Shown here: one piece after another, positions 12,141 to 23,449 of the stretch
Layout of the letters: each line of letters opens with the position of its first letter
Numbering within the stretch: position 1 is the stretch's first letter
Source of the DNA: Annulohypoxylon bovei var. microspora
Taxonomy: Eukaryota > Ascomycota > Sordariomycetes > Xylariales > Hypoxylaceae
NCBI GenBank assembly: GCA_022836615.1
Contig: MU405272.1
Location: forward strand, 124,001-188,000
Length of the DNA stretch: 64,000 bases
Reading direction: 5' to 3'
Program-made: the position numbers and the translations under genes
The notes under the pieces: generated by a model
The model's database searches: none
Told to the model about the DNA's origin: nothing
Seen by the model: the letters and a program-made list of their open reading frames with translations, nothing else

Positions 12141-12442
12141 AAACTCTTCCAAACCTTACCCAGAATCACACATAGCTATCACATCCGATTCTTAAACCTT
12201 TCTAACAAGACTTTGAAAGCTCATGCTATTATCTATCTTAACTTGAAGCTTCTCATTGTTGTTGCCAATTTTTAATAACGCATAGCTCGGCAACTTTGCA
12301 ACCCCCAAACCCAGTCCAACAGCGCACACACCGCCACCCAACATCTCTTCTGTCCAACCATCCAACCACTCTCCGCAATCTACGACGACTACGTGAGAAT
12401 CATATCTGGAAATACATGCCCGTTTAAGGGAAGAAATTCATA

Positions 12443-13130
12443 ATGTCTTATTACAACAACTACCACCATCAACCAACAGCACCTACATCTTCAATTCCGC
12501 ACAATCACCATGGCGGTCGGAATCGGAGAGCACCCAGATTATCTGTATCTCAAAACTCTCAGAAACAGTTTCGCGGTGTAAGGAGCATGAAAGAGTTGAG
12601 CGAATCCGCCTCCGTATCCGCCTTCCGATCACAATTCGAAGCTAGCCGCTCATTCGATCTGGAGGACGATATGGAATTTTGCCCCAAGCTGTTGACAGAG
12701 ATTGATGTGAGTTAGCCTGATATACATACTGCCATGCGCAATATGTTACAGATCATATACCGTCGTCGTATCCGATGATACAAATAGATGTAAGAACTAG
12801 TACAGGTCACTGACAATTTCATTCGTGCAGCTTGTGTCAATAAGCAGCGCCTCTTCCGATCGATCATCCTTGTCCAGCAACTCGCCAAATGCTTCTCCCA
12901 CTCAGCATCCGCAACAAATTGCTTCTCACTTCTCTCTCAATTCCACCTCTCCGGCTTTCATCCCTCCCACTTTCCACAGTCAGCAGTCGAGTCTAAAATT
13001 GCACGCACCCGCTGCCACCCGGGCGCGTAATGCTATTCCCATCATCAACCCCGCTAATGGTCTGACTATGTCGAGCCCGCCGCCGTCCGTTTCACCCGCC
13101 AGGATGCAACATATCGGCAGACGGTGGTAG
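12443..13130 (+). CDS. Small Ser/Pro-rich protein, function unknown
   Basis: Two exons (12443-12706 and 12831-13130, intron 124 nt with GTGAGT donor and GTGCAG acceptor) encode 187 aa. The N-terminus is rich in Tyr, Asn and His (MSYYNNYHHQPTAPTSS). A more conserved-looking core follows: FRGVRSMKELSESASV, SAFRSQFEASRSFDLEDDMEF and CPKLLTEIDLVSISSASS. The second exon is Ser/Pro-rich and ends PPSVSPARMQHIGRRW. There is no signal peptide, membrane segment or enzyme motif. The core with spaced acidic and aromatic residues could be a short interaction motif, but I do not recognise the family. The splice restores an open frame and the composition supports a real gene. The long flanking non-coding tracts suggest long UTRs, as in fungal regulatory genes. 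Confidence 0.72.
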
Positions 13131-16100
13131 ATGACCGGTCGTATCGCTTCCTCTTTGGATGTTGATATGACTCATCATCTACGCATTCGTTTGCGATTGT
13201 TCTGAACATCTTCTAATTTCCGTTTAGAAGTCGTTCGCTATTCTCCACGGTAGTTGTTCATCTTGGCAGGCACCGGCACCGGCATCAGGCATCGACAAAA
13301 TCATATAATCTTCACGACATTTAGGGCTCGACTGCGGACTCATCACATTCACTCCACTTTCTCCCTGTATAAACATCCTTATTCGACATATAACAAGTGT
13401 TCATCGTCAATCCTTTTATTTCGGAGCTTTCACGATGGGCGCGGTCGGCATTGAAGATAATCGATACCTCCTGGTTTCTGTACGGTTTGAAAAAAAGGGA
13501 AAATACCACGACACCCCGGTGTTCCGACCTCGAAAGATGAGGCTATCTGGATTTTTGCGAATGGGCGTTTTAATTACGGCGGTTTTTGCATTTCGTAATT
13601 GCATCGGTGTTCACGACACAACGGAGTCTTCAGGTTCAATCTGGGAGCGGTACGATAAAGAGTCATCATGGGTTCATGACGTTTGAGCAAAAAAAAGAAT
13701 ACCATTACTACATATAGAACAAGTGTTTGGCGACGAGGGGTCGGTCTCTATTTTGTTAAAGCAAGGCAGGTAGTTCTTCCATCGGGGCGGAGTTGTTCTA
13801 CTCGGCAGGGTCTGTTTCATGGGAAATATCCGGATTTTTTAAGAGAATCTCAACACAAAGCAACGGAATTGGGTGGGCACTCGGGTGTCTTGTTTGTTTC
13901 TGAGCTCATGGCACCAGATGGGAGTTGGTTCGCGCGGTGCTTTCGGGGCTGCAAATACAGGGCTCATATTCATGTCATTTGTTTTCGTTACTATTTTTTT
14001 CTGTCATTGTATTACGGTCTGAGGAACGAGGATACCAGTCCATTTCTTCATATTATTCCCCGGGCAAAGGTTCATTTTCAATGGGTCAATCGCATTCGCA
14101 CTGGGTTCTGGGGGTGATTTGGAGGATGATGGAATCTTCGTGTGTGTATAGGAAAGCATATTCGGTGTATGGACAGCGCGGGCGGTGCGCGGAAATGGGG
14201 AATACGCCAGAGATTCTTTTCGACGGCGATGGCGTAACCTATTCTGGTGTGTGAAGATAAAAGAGCACCTCTTCCGGGGTCTTCTACCGTACATTCGATG
14301 CGTTCAATTGAACTGGGCGAAATAACTGCCTCTCACTTCAAAATCTCTCGTCTTTTTTGCCTGTGTTTTCATGGTATTTGTGATATGTTGATATTCAGTA
14401 TTTAGCATTGTTTGTAATCTTGTCTATCTAAGGGTTCGTAAGATCATCCATTCTATGTATATGAGTTGGAATCTATTACTATTAAGACCGTCCGTGTGAG
14501 GGCATATTCATCCCGTCGATCCAAGGTTGGCTAGACAGCACCCAGCATTCTTCGCGCGTACATACGTCGGCTATCGACCCGATGCCATCTCGAAGCCACT
14601 GCAGGCACGGGCTTGGGATATATCCCTGACATCTACAAATATACATCCCTTAGGTAGTATGTATGTACGTATGTACATATATCAGGTATGTATGCATCGG
14701 GCTGCCAGGCTTCTCGCCGATGACCTTTCCCCATCAAGCAGCCTGCAGCCGAACTGGTGAATCAGCCCTCGTTTCGGGGCTAGCGCTCGCTGCACATGCG
14801 GTCATCCCGCGCTTGTAACCTATCTACATGGACGGCAAGGACGGGACGGGCGTGGCACGACACGGCACGACAGGACGTGATTGTCGCGCGTACGGCAGCG
14901 AAGGGGGGGTCAGGTGATGGGCGGAGGATGCGCGGCTGGCTGTGGTGCGTCGGGGGGATGATGGTTGGGTGGTGTGCATATGTAGGTATATTGGTGGGAA
15001 GTGAGGCTAGCGGAGGGGAGGATGGGTTTATATTCTAATACTGTGGTATACCTACGTAAGTACCTTGGTAGGTACACATAGCATGTGGCTCACTTATCGA
15101 GGGGACATGGAATACATACCGCAGATGGCGATGTGACTTGAGACTGCTTCTTGCCGTTGTTCGTTCGTGGTTTGGTTTAGAGCGTACTGGTTCATCGGGT
15201 AGCTGTGGCTGCAACGAGTAGTATGAGTACACTTGTACTATCACACGGGCTTTTGTATACTGGTCGCGCCGTGCTTATCTTTTCTAAGGGTGTGGTCGTG
15301 TTTGTATAGAAGTACCTAAGGTATATGATATATTGATATAGTTGACCACTTGTCAGTATGAAGATAGAAGCAACCCAGCCTTTTCGAGGATAAAGATATT
15401 GAATCAGCTCATAAGACTAGATGATAGGTTATATTGCCGTAAGGATATGGGTGCTCACTTTAACATCTCCGGATATCTAAAGGGGCAAAGCTAATGTGAG
15501 GAGTTTGTGATAAGTGTTTGAAAGGGCAGTTATATAGGTATATATATTCATTTACTACAAATCTGCTAGAATGAGAGATCTCATAATAGTCATAATCCTG
15601 ATAGTAGTTTCATGGTGATGAATTGTTCTAGTAACTAGAGTCCTTGTATAAAGGTATCATCAAACACCCAACTAATATGGTTTAGAACTAAAGCCTTGAG
15701 AATCTAGCAACGACTGTTTTCACCGTACCATCTGTAACATAAAAGGATCAAAACCTCGACTGTTCGAAGCGGCTTGTTGGACTGGCTTAGTCTGTATACG
15801 TCTTACGTCCCACAAGACTACCTTCATGAGAAACACCTCTTATTATTAAGACTTTGAAATACTTTAAACTACGATACGTACTTAATTCCCGCCTTTTACC
15901 AACTAAGAGAATTAAACTCCAGGTAAACGATGTCATACCTATGAGTATTTCAGTTATTAGCTGGTACCTAGCCATAAAACGGTAATGTTGAAAAATAACT
16001 TGAATGTAAACTACTGACATTATATAAGATTTATAAGACCTTGACTTGATAAATTATATCCTATCTGAACAACTGAAGAATAACCCTTTATATCTAACTG

Positions 16101-17317
16101 TAGTACTAGACTTGAATATGAGAAAGTTATGTAAGAATCTAAGGATGACTTAGTTAAATCGACTTCGTTGTTTTGAGTGGTACATTGGAGGTGTTCAATG
16201 ATTTCATTTTCACGAATTGACAACTAAATTATAACCCAGTATATTGAAATTGGATAGAACGCTTCTCATAGAAGCTGAGATTATCCTGATAAGAGATATT
16301 TAATTAGGGTCATCTTACGGGATGTTAAGAGCAGGCAAGTATTTACTATTACAAAAGTCAAGACACTTCAACTATCCACAACAACGACAAACTAATATCA
16401 CCTAACAAGCTAATAGTGACCATAACGAAACATCATATACCACCATGTTAATATGGTCTTGCTAAACACGCAGAGCCTGTAAATGATATTTGTATGTGTT
16501 CGTATAACAGTTTGACAAGTTCTCTAATTGTTAGTAAATAACAATAATATTAAAGTGACTAAATATGAGCTAAACTCTGACCATTCGAATCTTTAATACG
16601 GCTGTATGGTTTAAATAAACAACGATAACTAAGAATATCCTTAAAAACGAGACGTTGAGGTAAGTGTAGCTAGGTAATTTACTATTACGCCTGTTATTGA
16701 AACACAAGTACGAGGTGTGATCTCCTTTCTTAAACACTGGAGATGGCGACGGGTATTCATGCTCCGGGCGGAAAAACTAGAACCTGAGTTTTGTACCACG
16801 AGCGACGATCTTGAACCTTTGAAGCAATGAAGATAGAGTTTATTAATAAGGTGCAACCATTGGGTGGAGAAGTGATGTCGTTGCTGATGTTATTGCCGTC
16901 AGTTGAAGAAAGGGTGGAATAAGCCAATAGGAGGAGACTGCATCTGCCGCTTCTGGCCAATCATTCGTCATTAGATTAGCTTAACCCACCTAAGATAGCT
17001 CCTTACAAGCTGGTGACGTCATAAATTCAACATGGAATGAATGAAGCAGTTGTTTCCTCAGATCTTAACCAGTGAGAACCATTCAATCTCCCACGACTAC
17101 GAGATAATTACCTCAAAGCTCACTGGGAAGTGTCAATTGAACTAACAAACTTCTTTCCGCTTGAGTACTGTATCTTATCAATCATACCTCTCTTCCAAGC
17201 TCCGTATCCTCCCAATCTTGTACAGCAAACAACTCTTGCAACTTCTACTTATTACGATCTCTCTTAGAGAACCAACACTCTTCCAAGAACACACCAGGAA
17301 TTTAACCTACACTCACA
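13131..17317. other. Gene-poor region, partly AT-rich
   Basis: The first 1 kb has open frames on both strands and is probably the 3' UTR and downstream sequence of the previous gene. A GTATGTACGTATGTACATA run lies at 14658-14677, and 14780-15030 is G-rich. From about 15.3 to 16.7 kb the sequence is AT-rich with only short frames, possibly a decayed repeat. No tRNA or transposase motif seen. Confidence 0.45.
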
Positions 17318-17735
17318 ATGGCCTCTCGAATGCTCCGATCAGCCGCCAGCGTGGCTACAGGCCGACAAGCAATCGCCCAACGAACATTCACCAGCACCTC
17401 CGCCAACTTGGTCTACAAAGAGAGCAATCGTAAGCCATATGCCCTGTCCTGTCTCACCTGTAGACGAAATAAGGAAAAAGGCTAACAAAGGTTGAGTCGG
17501 CACAGACGGCTCCGACGCGGCGGATCCAGAGAAGCACAAGCAGGACGCGCTGGCGAAGCAGAAGGCCGGCAAGGGCCACTGGAAGCCTGAGCTAGCATCC
17601 GACAGCGAGGAGGCCGTCAAGGCGGACCGAGCCCGCGGTGAAGGCAATGAGGACATCTCATCCCTGCAGAACCGCACCAAGGGCGCTGCGGAGGAGACTA
17701 GCAAGTCCGGTACCAGCATGCGAGACGGGCTGTAA
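17318..17735 (+). CDS. Small mitochondrion-targeted protein, function unknown
   Basis: Two exons (17318-17429 and 17506-17735; intron 76 nt, GTAAGC donor) encode 113 aa. The first ~30 residues (MASRMLRSAASVATGRQAIA, then QRTFTSTS) form a classic Arg/Ser/Ala presequence without acids, ending in a typical cleavage context, so import into the mitochondrial matrix is likely. The mature part is very hydrophilic, rich in Lys, Asp and Glu, with the motif KGHWKPELASDSEEAVKADR. It has no membrane segment and looks largely disordered. I believe similar short proteins occur widely in filamentous ascomycetes, but I cannot name a function. The start is set by ACTCACAATGG and by the presequence. It is convergent with the SNARE gene. 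Confidence 0.78.
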
Positions 17736-18400
17736 GGCCTAAATGTATGACGGAATGAAGATGTCAAACATGGGCTGACTGATACTGGTTCAGAGTCGAT
17801 CTGATGGATAGGGGCGGTGCGGGCCCGATGAGGTAAATGACATAAATAAGGCTTGAGAAGGTCGTAGTTAGCATTGCTTGGTCGTTATGGTATGGCTTTA
17901 TTCGAGGCTGGCTCTACTGCGGTTTCATTCATATTGTACAGATAAGAAACGAAAATGGACGACGGGATTATTGGACCAATATAAGCATACTATGCTCTGC
18001 AATTAGTTGACGACCACGCATTTCCAGTGACCGTCACACCCGTAAAGTAGATGCCTTCCCAAGGTTAGCTGTAAAAGATCGAGGACCGTATATAGTCCGC
18101 AAACCGATTTATATATCAAGTACATAACCCAAAGAGAAGTTGATAATAGTCCGTGGTACCCTCATCCACTGTTGTATATGAACATAGAAAAACAGTAGAC
18201 AGTACAGATACCTAATAGGCAAGTCTTCCGGTAAACGCCACGCCACACGCCAGCCATGCCAAATGCAACGGATGCCGGAGTGATCGAGTCCAGCTAAATC
18301 AACAACACACTTCCACCTCCTATGCCTTTCCATCCCTTCCCTCCTTTTAATTACTAGTAAGATGGTTGGTTTCGCTTCGCTCACTATATATAGGTGATGC
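17736..18400. other. Convergent intergenic region
   Basis: About 660 bp between the 3' ends of the small mitochondrial protein gene and the SNARE gene. Only short frames without family resemblance. Nothing else recognised. Confidence 0.45.
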
Positions 18401-19380
18401 TTATTTTAGTATCGCGATGAGAAGCACCAACACGATGATCAGGATGATAATCGCGATCATCTGCTTGCTCTCGCCGGCGGACCGCGCGATCCGTCCGACT
18501 TGTCTACGCGCTCGGTCCAGCCGGCCCTGGTGACGGTCCACGGCAACGTCGACGTCGTCCAGCATGGCCACGTGCTCGTCCAGCTCGTCGCCGATGCGCA
18601 TGCTGAGCTCGCGCTGGCGCGCGATGCTCTCCCCCAGCGCGTCCAGCTGCTCGTCTTGCTGGTCTAGGATCCGCTGGTGGTACGCGTGGATCTGCGTGTT
18701 CGTCATCCCCGTCGCCTCGTCCCGGTACCCCAGGTCGTCCGTCGGGTTGTCCCGGTACCGGTTCGCCCCGAACAGCTGCGCTTCTAGGTCGGGGTCCGCG
18801 GCGCCGGCCCCTGGGCTCGTCGGGTTGTCGGAGAACCGCACGGTCTTGGAGGTCGTACGCGCGCCTTTGGGACGGAGGTTTGATGTCGATGATGAGGTTG
18901 CGGGCGCGGGAGGGGCGCCGGTGGGAGAGCCGGGAGAGGTGGTCGCGTGCTCGAAGTCGGGGGATAGGGCCGGGTCGTTCGGATGTGTGAGGGTGGATGC
19001 GCTGGAGGGCGAGGAGAAGCCGTGGAATTGAGACGTTAGGTCGTTGTACTGCTTCTGTAGACCGGGTAGAGCGTCGGTGATTGTGAGCGAGCCCCTGCCG
19101 AGATGTTAGTCTAAGGGGATTCCTTCTTGTCGACGACGGTTCTCGGGGATAGATTTTGTATGATAACCCCGACCATCACGTACTCTTCATCGCCTGCCTC
19201 CTCTAGTCTCAGCTGCTCCGTTTCTAAAGTCGCCAACCCATCTCGGAACTGGTCTAGAGACCTAGATATGTGACCGTCTTTCGAATCGCCATCGATGTTG
19301 AGGCTCTGCGCCCGTTGTCGCTCGAGCAGCGAGAGCTTGATGTGGTCGGCTAGGAGGTATAGCTGGTTCGGATTCGACAT
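18401..19380 (-). CDS. Qc-type SNARE, Syn8/syntaxin-8-like
   Basis: Tail-anchored SNARE for endosomal/vacuolar membrane fusion. Two exons (19380-19184 and 19094-18401; intron 89 nt, donor GTACGT, branch CTAAC, acceptor GGCAG) give 296 aa. The N-terminal part (MSNPNQLYLLADHIKLSLLE) is helical, and a Pro/Ser/Thr-rich linker follows. The SNARE motif runs from about residue 205 to 265 (DQQDEQLDALGESIARQREL, then GDELDEHVAMLDDVDVAVDR), followed by RARRQVG and a C-terminal anchor MIAIIILIIVLVLLIAILK with almost nothing behind it. In the family the zero layer is Gln in an LDEQ context. Here the codon at 18574-18572 is CAC, giving His240. The linker frame lacks an ATG, so the upstream exon is needed. 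Family assignment is good; the exact orthology (Syn8 or Tlg1) is inferred. Confidence 0.85.
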
Positions 19381-20833
19381 GGCGCCTTCGTTCTTCGGAA
19401 AGCGCCCGGGATTCTATGATAGGAAAAGTAACGAGCGGGCGAACAGAAAAAGACCGAACGATGGAAGTGCTGGGTAACTTTCGTCCTTCACGATCGTGTT
19501 TGAGGCTAAATTGTCTGTTGGATGTTGGATGCAACTGATGTCGCAGTAGGAGAAGTTCTAGGGTACAGAAGTAATGTACCTAATAATAGGTACGGAATAC
19601 ATGTACAATACACGTACAGTAATCTGGACCAAGCCAAGGCAGCTGCTATTCAACCAATAATTGTAGGACCCAGCGCAAGTGCGATCGAGGCTTAAAGCTT
19701 TGTACCTATGTACATGACCTTAACATTTATTTCGGTACGTACCAATTATCTGTATTGCCCTGAACTGTGGTGGGTTTCTCTTCTCCACATCAAATATCCG
19801 TCTGTCCCGTCATCTTCAACTTTCCGCTCCTGAAGCTATTACATCCACCGACGATAATCCACATTCCACAATATTATCTGCAGCTTTATATGACCTCGAA
19901 CGTATTCGGTGATGGACGCTGACGTAAACGAGTAAACGAGCAAACCAGTAGGGATGATAGCCGTCTGAGTGAGGGCAGCGAATCAGGATGAGTTTTTAAG
20001 GGTTGTTGGCTTGGTCTGCCCAGTCTGCCTTGCCGAGCTTATCCCCTCTTACTCATCCTTCGTTTTGAGGTATTTGAGCTTCTCACAGCCGACCTGGAAC
20101 TCCAATGGGGTGAGCTCTTTAACTACCGAAGCCGCATTGCTTATTTGCTTGACCTCCGCAACTGATCCGCGACTGAGGAAACTCCGAATCGTCGATATTC
20201 GCTGGGTTTAACATGGCCCAAAATGCTAAAACGGCTCTAGACGGACATCACGGGTACCTCTCGAACCAGAGCTAGGGTCTCTGATGAGCATACCCAGGTA
20301 TAATCAAGTCATTTTTGGGATAGTCGTGGCACATCTTCTTCTTAGCATGTTACTATAATCCTTGGACCTTCATGCTGGAGTCTACCGCACATTTCTGTTT
20401 CCCTAGGCGCGGAGTCCGTCTCCTGAATAAGATAACGTTGTTCCGACCTGTCCACCGCGCTACTCCTGTTGGAGACATAACGGCACGATATACCCATTTC
20501 ACGGCAAGTGAATTGTGTGGGGTCACCTCTTACTAGTTGCGTCTACTACCTATATCAATCCAGGGGTCTTTTTATGACACAATGAAATAGTGGCTTGCCC
20601 CTCACTGAGATGAGCTCGGTCGTGGTGGTGATTTTCTTAAATCTAGCTTGGAAGTTTTCCAGTTTTGTTGCTTCAGACTTCTAGTGAATCTCATCTTCTT
20701 TAGTTGTTGTACCGTCATCAGGTCTGGGATACAAGGTTAACGAAACTACATCTCACAATCTACCCTCGATTGCTTCTAGCCCAGCTACTCAAATACCGAC
20801 CTGTCGTAGTCGGACCCCACGTTGCACCACATC
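19381..20833. promoter_or_regulatory. Divergent intergenic region between the SNARE and MetE-like genes
   Basis: About 1.45 kb between two outward-pointing genes, expected to hold both promoters. It contains short GTAC-rich palindromic stretches near 19560-19760 (GTACATGTACAATAC-like). No regulator site can be named with confidence and no other gene is visible. Confidence 0.4.
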
Positions 20834-21970
20834 ATGTCTCTCCCCAATGGTGTGTACCGCGCAGATCAGGTCGGCTCTTTTTTGCGACCAAAAGCAGTTC
20901 TCGAGGCACGCGAGCAGGCCGGCGAAGGCAAGCTGAGTCCGGAGCAGCTACGGGAGATCGAGGACAAGTACATCGCCGACGTTGTCAAGAAGCAGCTTGA
21001 TGCTGGACTTCGGTCTATAACAGACGGAGAATTCAGACGACAATGGTTCCACGTTGATTTCCTCCGGCACTTAGCTGGAGTAGAGCTTCGTGGTGCTTTG
21101 CAGTCGACTAATATTAGTGTAGGAGGTACCATGCCTCCACGATTAGTCGTTGTAGACAAGATCAGTCACCCGAAGTCTATTCAAGTGGACGACTTCAAAT
21201 TTCTCGAATCTCAGATCGCGGCCGCGGGTGCTAAGGCTACGACAAAAGTCTGCATCCCCTCACCGACAATGGTTCACTTCCGCAATACCCGTGACACCAT
21301 TGATGAGAAGGCTTACCCGACACTGGAACCATTCTTCGAAGACCTCGCTCGTGTATACCAAGAGGAATTAGACGACCTTTACAAGGCTGGAGCGCGTTTC
21401 GTACAGCTCGACGACACTAACTTAGCCTACCTTTGCGATCCCAAGATGCGTTCGGAGGCCGAGAAGCGACATGGTGACGCTAATGTTCTTGCGCGCCAAT
21501 ACGCCGCTCTGATCAACGCGGCGATCTCAAAACGTCCAGCTGATATGACCATCGGTATCCACCTGTGCCGAGGAAATCACCGCTCTCAATGGTTCGCGCA
21601 AGGCGGGTACGAGCCTGTAGCGGAAGTCTTGTTCAAGGACCTCAACGTTGACGCCTACTTCCTCGAGTACGACGACGCGCGATCAGGCGATTTCTCCCCG
21701 CTCCGCCACCTGCCCGAAAACAAGATTGTTGTACTCGGTGTTATGACGAGCAAGAAGCCTGATCTAGAGGACAAAGCAGAGATCATCAAGCGGTTGAACG
21801 AGGCCGCCTCTTTCTGTTCCGAGGGCCTGAAACAGCTCTGCTTGAGTCACCAGTGCGGCTTCAGCTCGACGTCCGAGGGCAACAATCTGACCGAGGACCA
21901 GCAGTGGGCCAAGGTCAAGCTGCAGTCTGAGATCGCGAGGGAGGTCTGGGGAGATGACTTATCCATCTAG
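20834..21970 (+). CDS. MetE-like (cobalamin-independent methionine synthase C-terminal domain) methyltransferase
   Basis: Single-exon gene of 378 aa from the ATG at 20834; the frame can be read from a TTG at 20822, but the ATG four codons later is the natural start. It matches the C-terminal catalytic barrel of vitamin-B12-independent methionine synthase without its N-terminal half, a stand-alone form also known in bacteria (YxjG/YxjH type). Candidate zinc ligands are His243 and Cys245 (GIHLCRGNHRSQW), Glu278 (FLEYDD) and Cys341 (LSHQCGFSS), spaced much as in MetE. Other family marks are VGSFLRP near the start and SITDGEFRRQWF around residues 60-70. By family it transfers a methyl group to a thiol acceptor such as homocysteine. 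The donor and true substrate of these short forms are uncertain. Cytosolic; no targeting signal. Stop TAG. Confidence 0.88.
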   Translation: MSLPNGVYRADQVGSFLRPKAVLEAREQAGEGKLSPEQLREIEDKYIADVVKKQLDAGLRSITDGEFRRQWFHVDFLRHLAGVELRGALQSTNISVGGTMPPRLVVVDKISHPKSIQVDDFKFLESQIAAAGAKATTKVCIPSPTMVHFRNTRDTIDEKAYPTLEPFFEDLARVYQEELDDLYKAGARFVQLDDTNLAYLCDPKMRSEAEKRHGDANVLARQYAALINAAISKRPADMTIGIHLCRGNHRSQWFAQGGYEPVAEVLFKDLNVDAYFLEYDDARSGDFSPLRHLPENKIVVLGVMTSKKPDLEDKAEIIKRLNEAASFCSEGLKQLCLSHQCGFSSTSEGNNLTEDQQWAKVKLQSEIAREVWGDDLSI

Positions 21971-23449
21971 GTCTCTTACGCAAACGATTTATGGTATCCG
22001 ACGACGAGGAGTTGTGATATATCTTAGAATAGCGGATACAATTCCAGGGGGTTTATGTGGAACGTGAGGTTAATATTCGTTTTGGCGTCTTCACCTTGTA
22101 GCTATATATATGGGTGTTCAGCGACGAAGTTTAGGTTGGCTCTTTCAACAGCGGCAACGTAGGTAATTCAATATCGGATGGAAAAAGTGGACACAGCGGC
22201 GTCGAGAGTGGTGCTGTGGATGTAGCTTATAGGGGTGAAATTCTGAGCTGTAGGTATCTCAGAACGAGAAGGAAAATCAGATACTTCAACCCATGCTGAA
22301 TAAAAATACGATGAATACCAGGAGCAAGAAAATGAAATATGAAGTAAAGTTAGTACTTGGGGATTGTCCTTGATTGGCATATTGTACGTTCCACCCGTGT
22401 CTATGAAAGATACGTCTATATCTATCCTCTGATGACGTATATGATCCCCGGGGCTTGGCATGAGCAACATAGAGGAATTAGATAATCCAACTGATGATGA
22501 ATAGAATGCTCAATATTGAGCTTGCCCTGCCTAGGTAGGTAGTAGCCATCTTCCAGATTAAATCAGCATATCAGTGAAACTACACTGCAGGCAAATCACG
22601 AAGAAAGCGCAAGATCTTTAATGTCTGAGGAAGCAAGAGCAGTAATATTGACCTGCCGTTCCTAGGTTTGCATAGCGAAACGGACTAAGCCGCGAAAAAA
22701 ACCCTGCGTGGGAAGCCTCACTACTCGTACATACATTGGTCCTTTCACCCCACGCGCCCCCCGTACGCCGAGTACTTTCTTTTCCTGTGCCAAAGTGCCA
22801 GCCCAGCCTATCCGAGGATCATTCATTACCACCATCACCTCCAACTCAACCATCGCCACCACCGCCGTCCCCCTTTTATCCACCGTCGTCTCCCGAGACC
22901 GGGCCGCATGCCGTATACCATTTATATAACATGCATGCGTGCGTTCGTTCGGTGGTCTGCCCGGTACGCACTTAGAAGTCCGTTTCGGTGGGGGTATGAC
23001 ACGGGAGAGATCCGACAACCGGGAGGAAATGCGAAAATCATAAGAGACCGATCCGGGAAGAAGTAGGGCCATTAGTTATTTACGTTTTGTCCGTCCCTTT
23101 ACGCCTGAGGACCCCGAAAACGCCAGAAATTCTGCTGTCGGTTTCTGGACAAAGATGCTTTCAAGAAGCTAGAAGGCGAAAAAGACGACATTGTCTCCAG
23201 TCCAGTACACCAAGCAGGTTTTTATCATTATTAGAGGGAGACGTCCACTGGAGAATAAGGGAAAAGTATTGGGAAAATATAGAGCAAGTGTGAAGGACTC
23301 ATCACGAAAGATGATGCCCAACGTATAGCTCTCGAAGTTCGCGTCAACTCGTAGATATCAGTAGGTCATATGATCGTAAAGTATCGTCTAGCCAGAAGAG
23401 GAAAGTCTATGACTGGAGACGAACAGCCAGACTCCCAGGCATTTTAAGA
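21971..23449. other. Convergent intergenic region
   Basis: About 1.5 kb between the converging MetE-like and KH genes. One CCTAGGTAGGTAG motif lies near 22530. Overlapping frames at 22662-23072 on both strands are rich in simple Pro/Ser/Thr or Val/Gly runs and show no family resemblance. Nothing else recognised. Confidence 0.45.

Larger units (their letters stand above)
7482..12442. other. Gene-poor region of about 5 kb
   Basis: No confident gene. It contains a CAGA-type microsatellite, several GTATGTAC/GTACATAC runs (8338-8352, 8510-8526), one perfect TACCTAGGTA palindrome (11227-11236), coding-like minus-strand fragments at 8014-9315 listed separately, and a CT-rich stretch upstream of the next gene. 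Open frames of 100-140 codons at 9799-10500 occur on both strands at once and resemble no family. Confidence 0.45.

Noticed and set aside
13435..14300. Several frames of 80-145 codons after the 12443 gene
   Set aside because: Compositions are erratic (Cys/Arg/Phe rich), frames overlap on both strands, and the position fits a long 3' UTR.
20822..20833. Upstream non-ATG start (TTG) for the MetE-like gene
   Set aside because: ATG at 20834 lies four codons downstream and gives the conserved N-terminus; the same reasoning moves the P450 start from 45011 to 45047.
22662..23072. Minus-strand frame of 136 codons and overlapping plus-strand frames
   Set aside because: Simple-sequence composition on both strands and no recognisable family; treated as convergent intergenic DNA.
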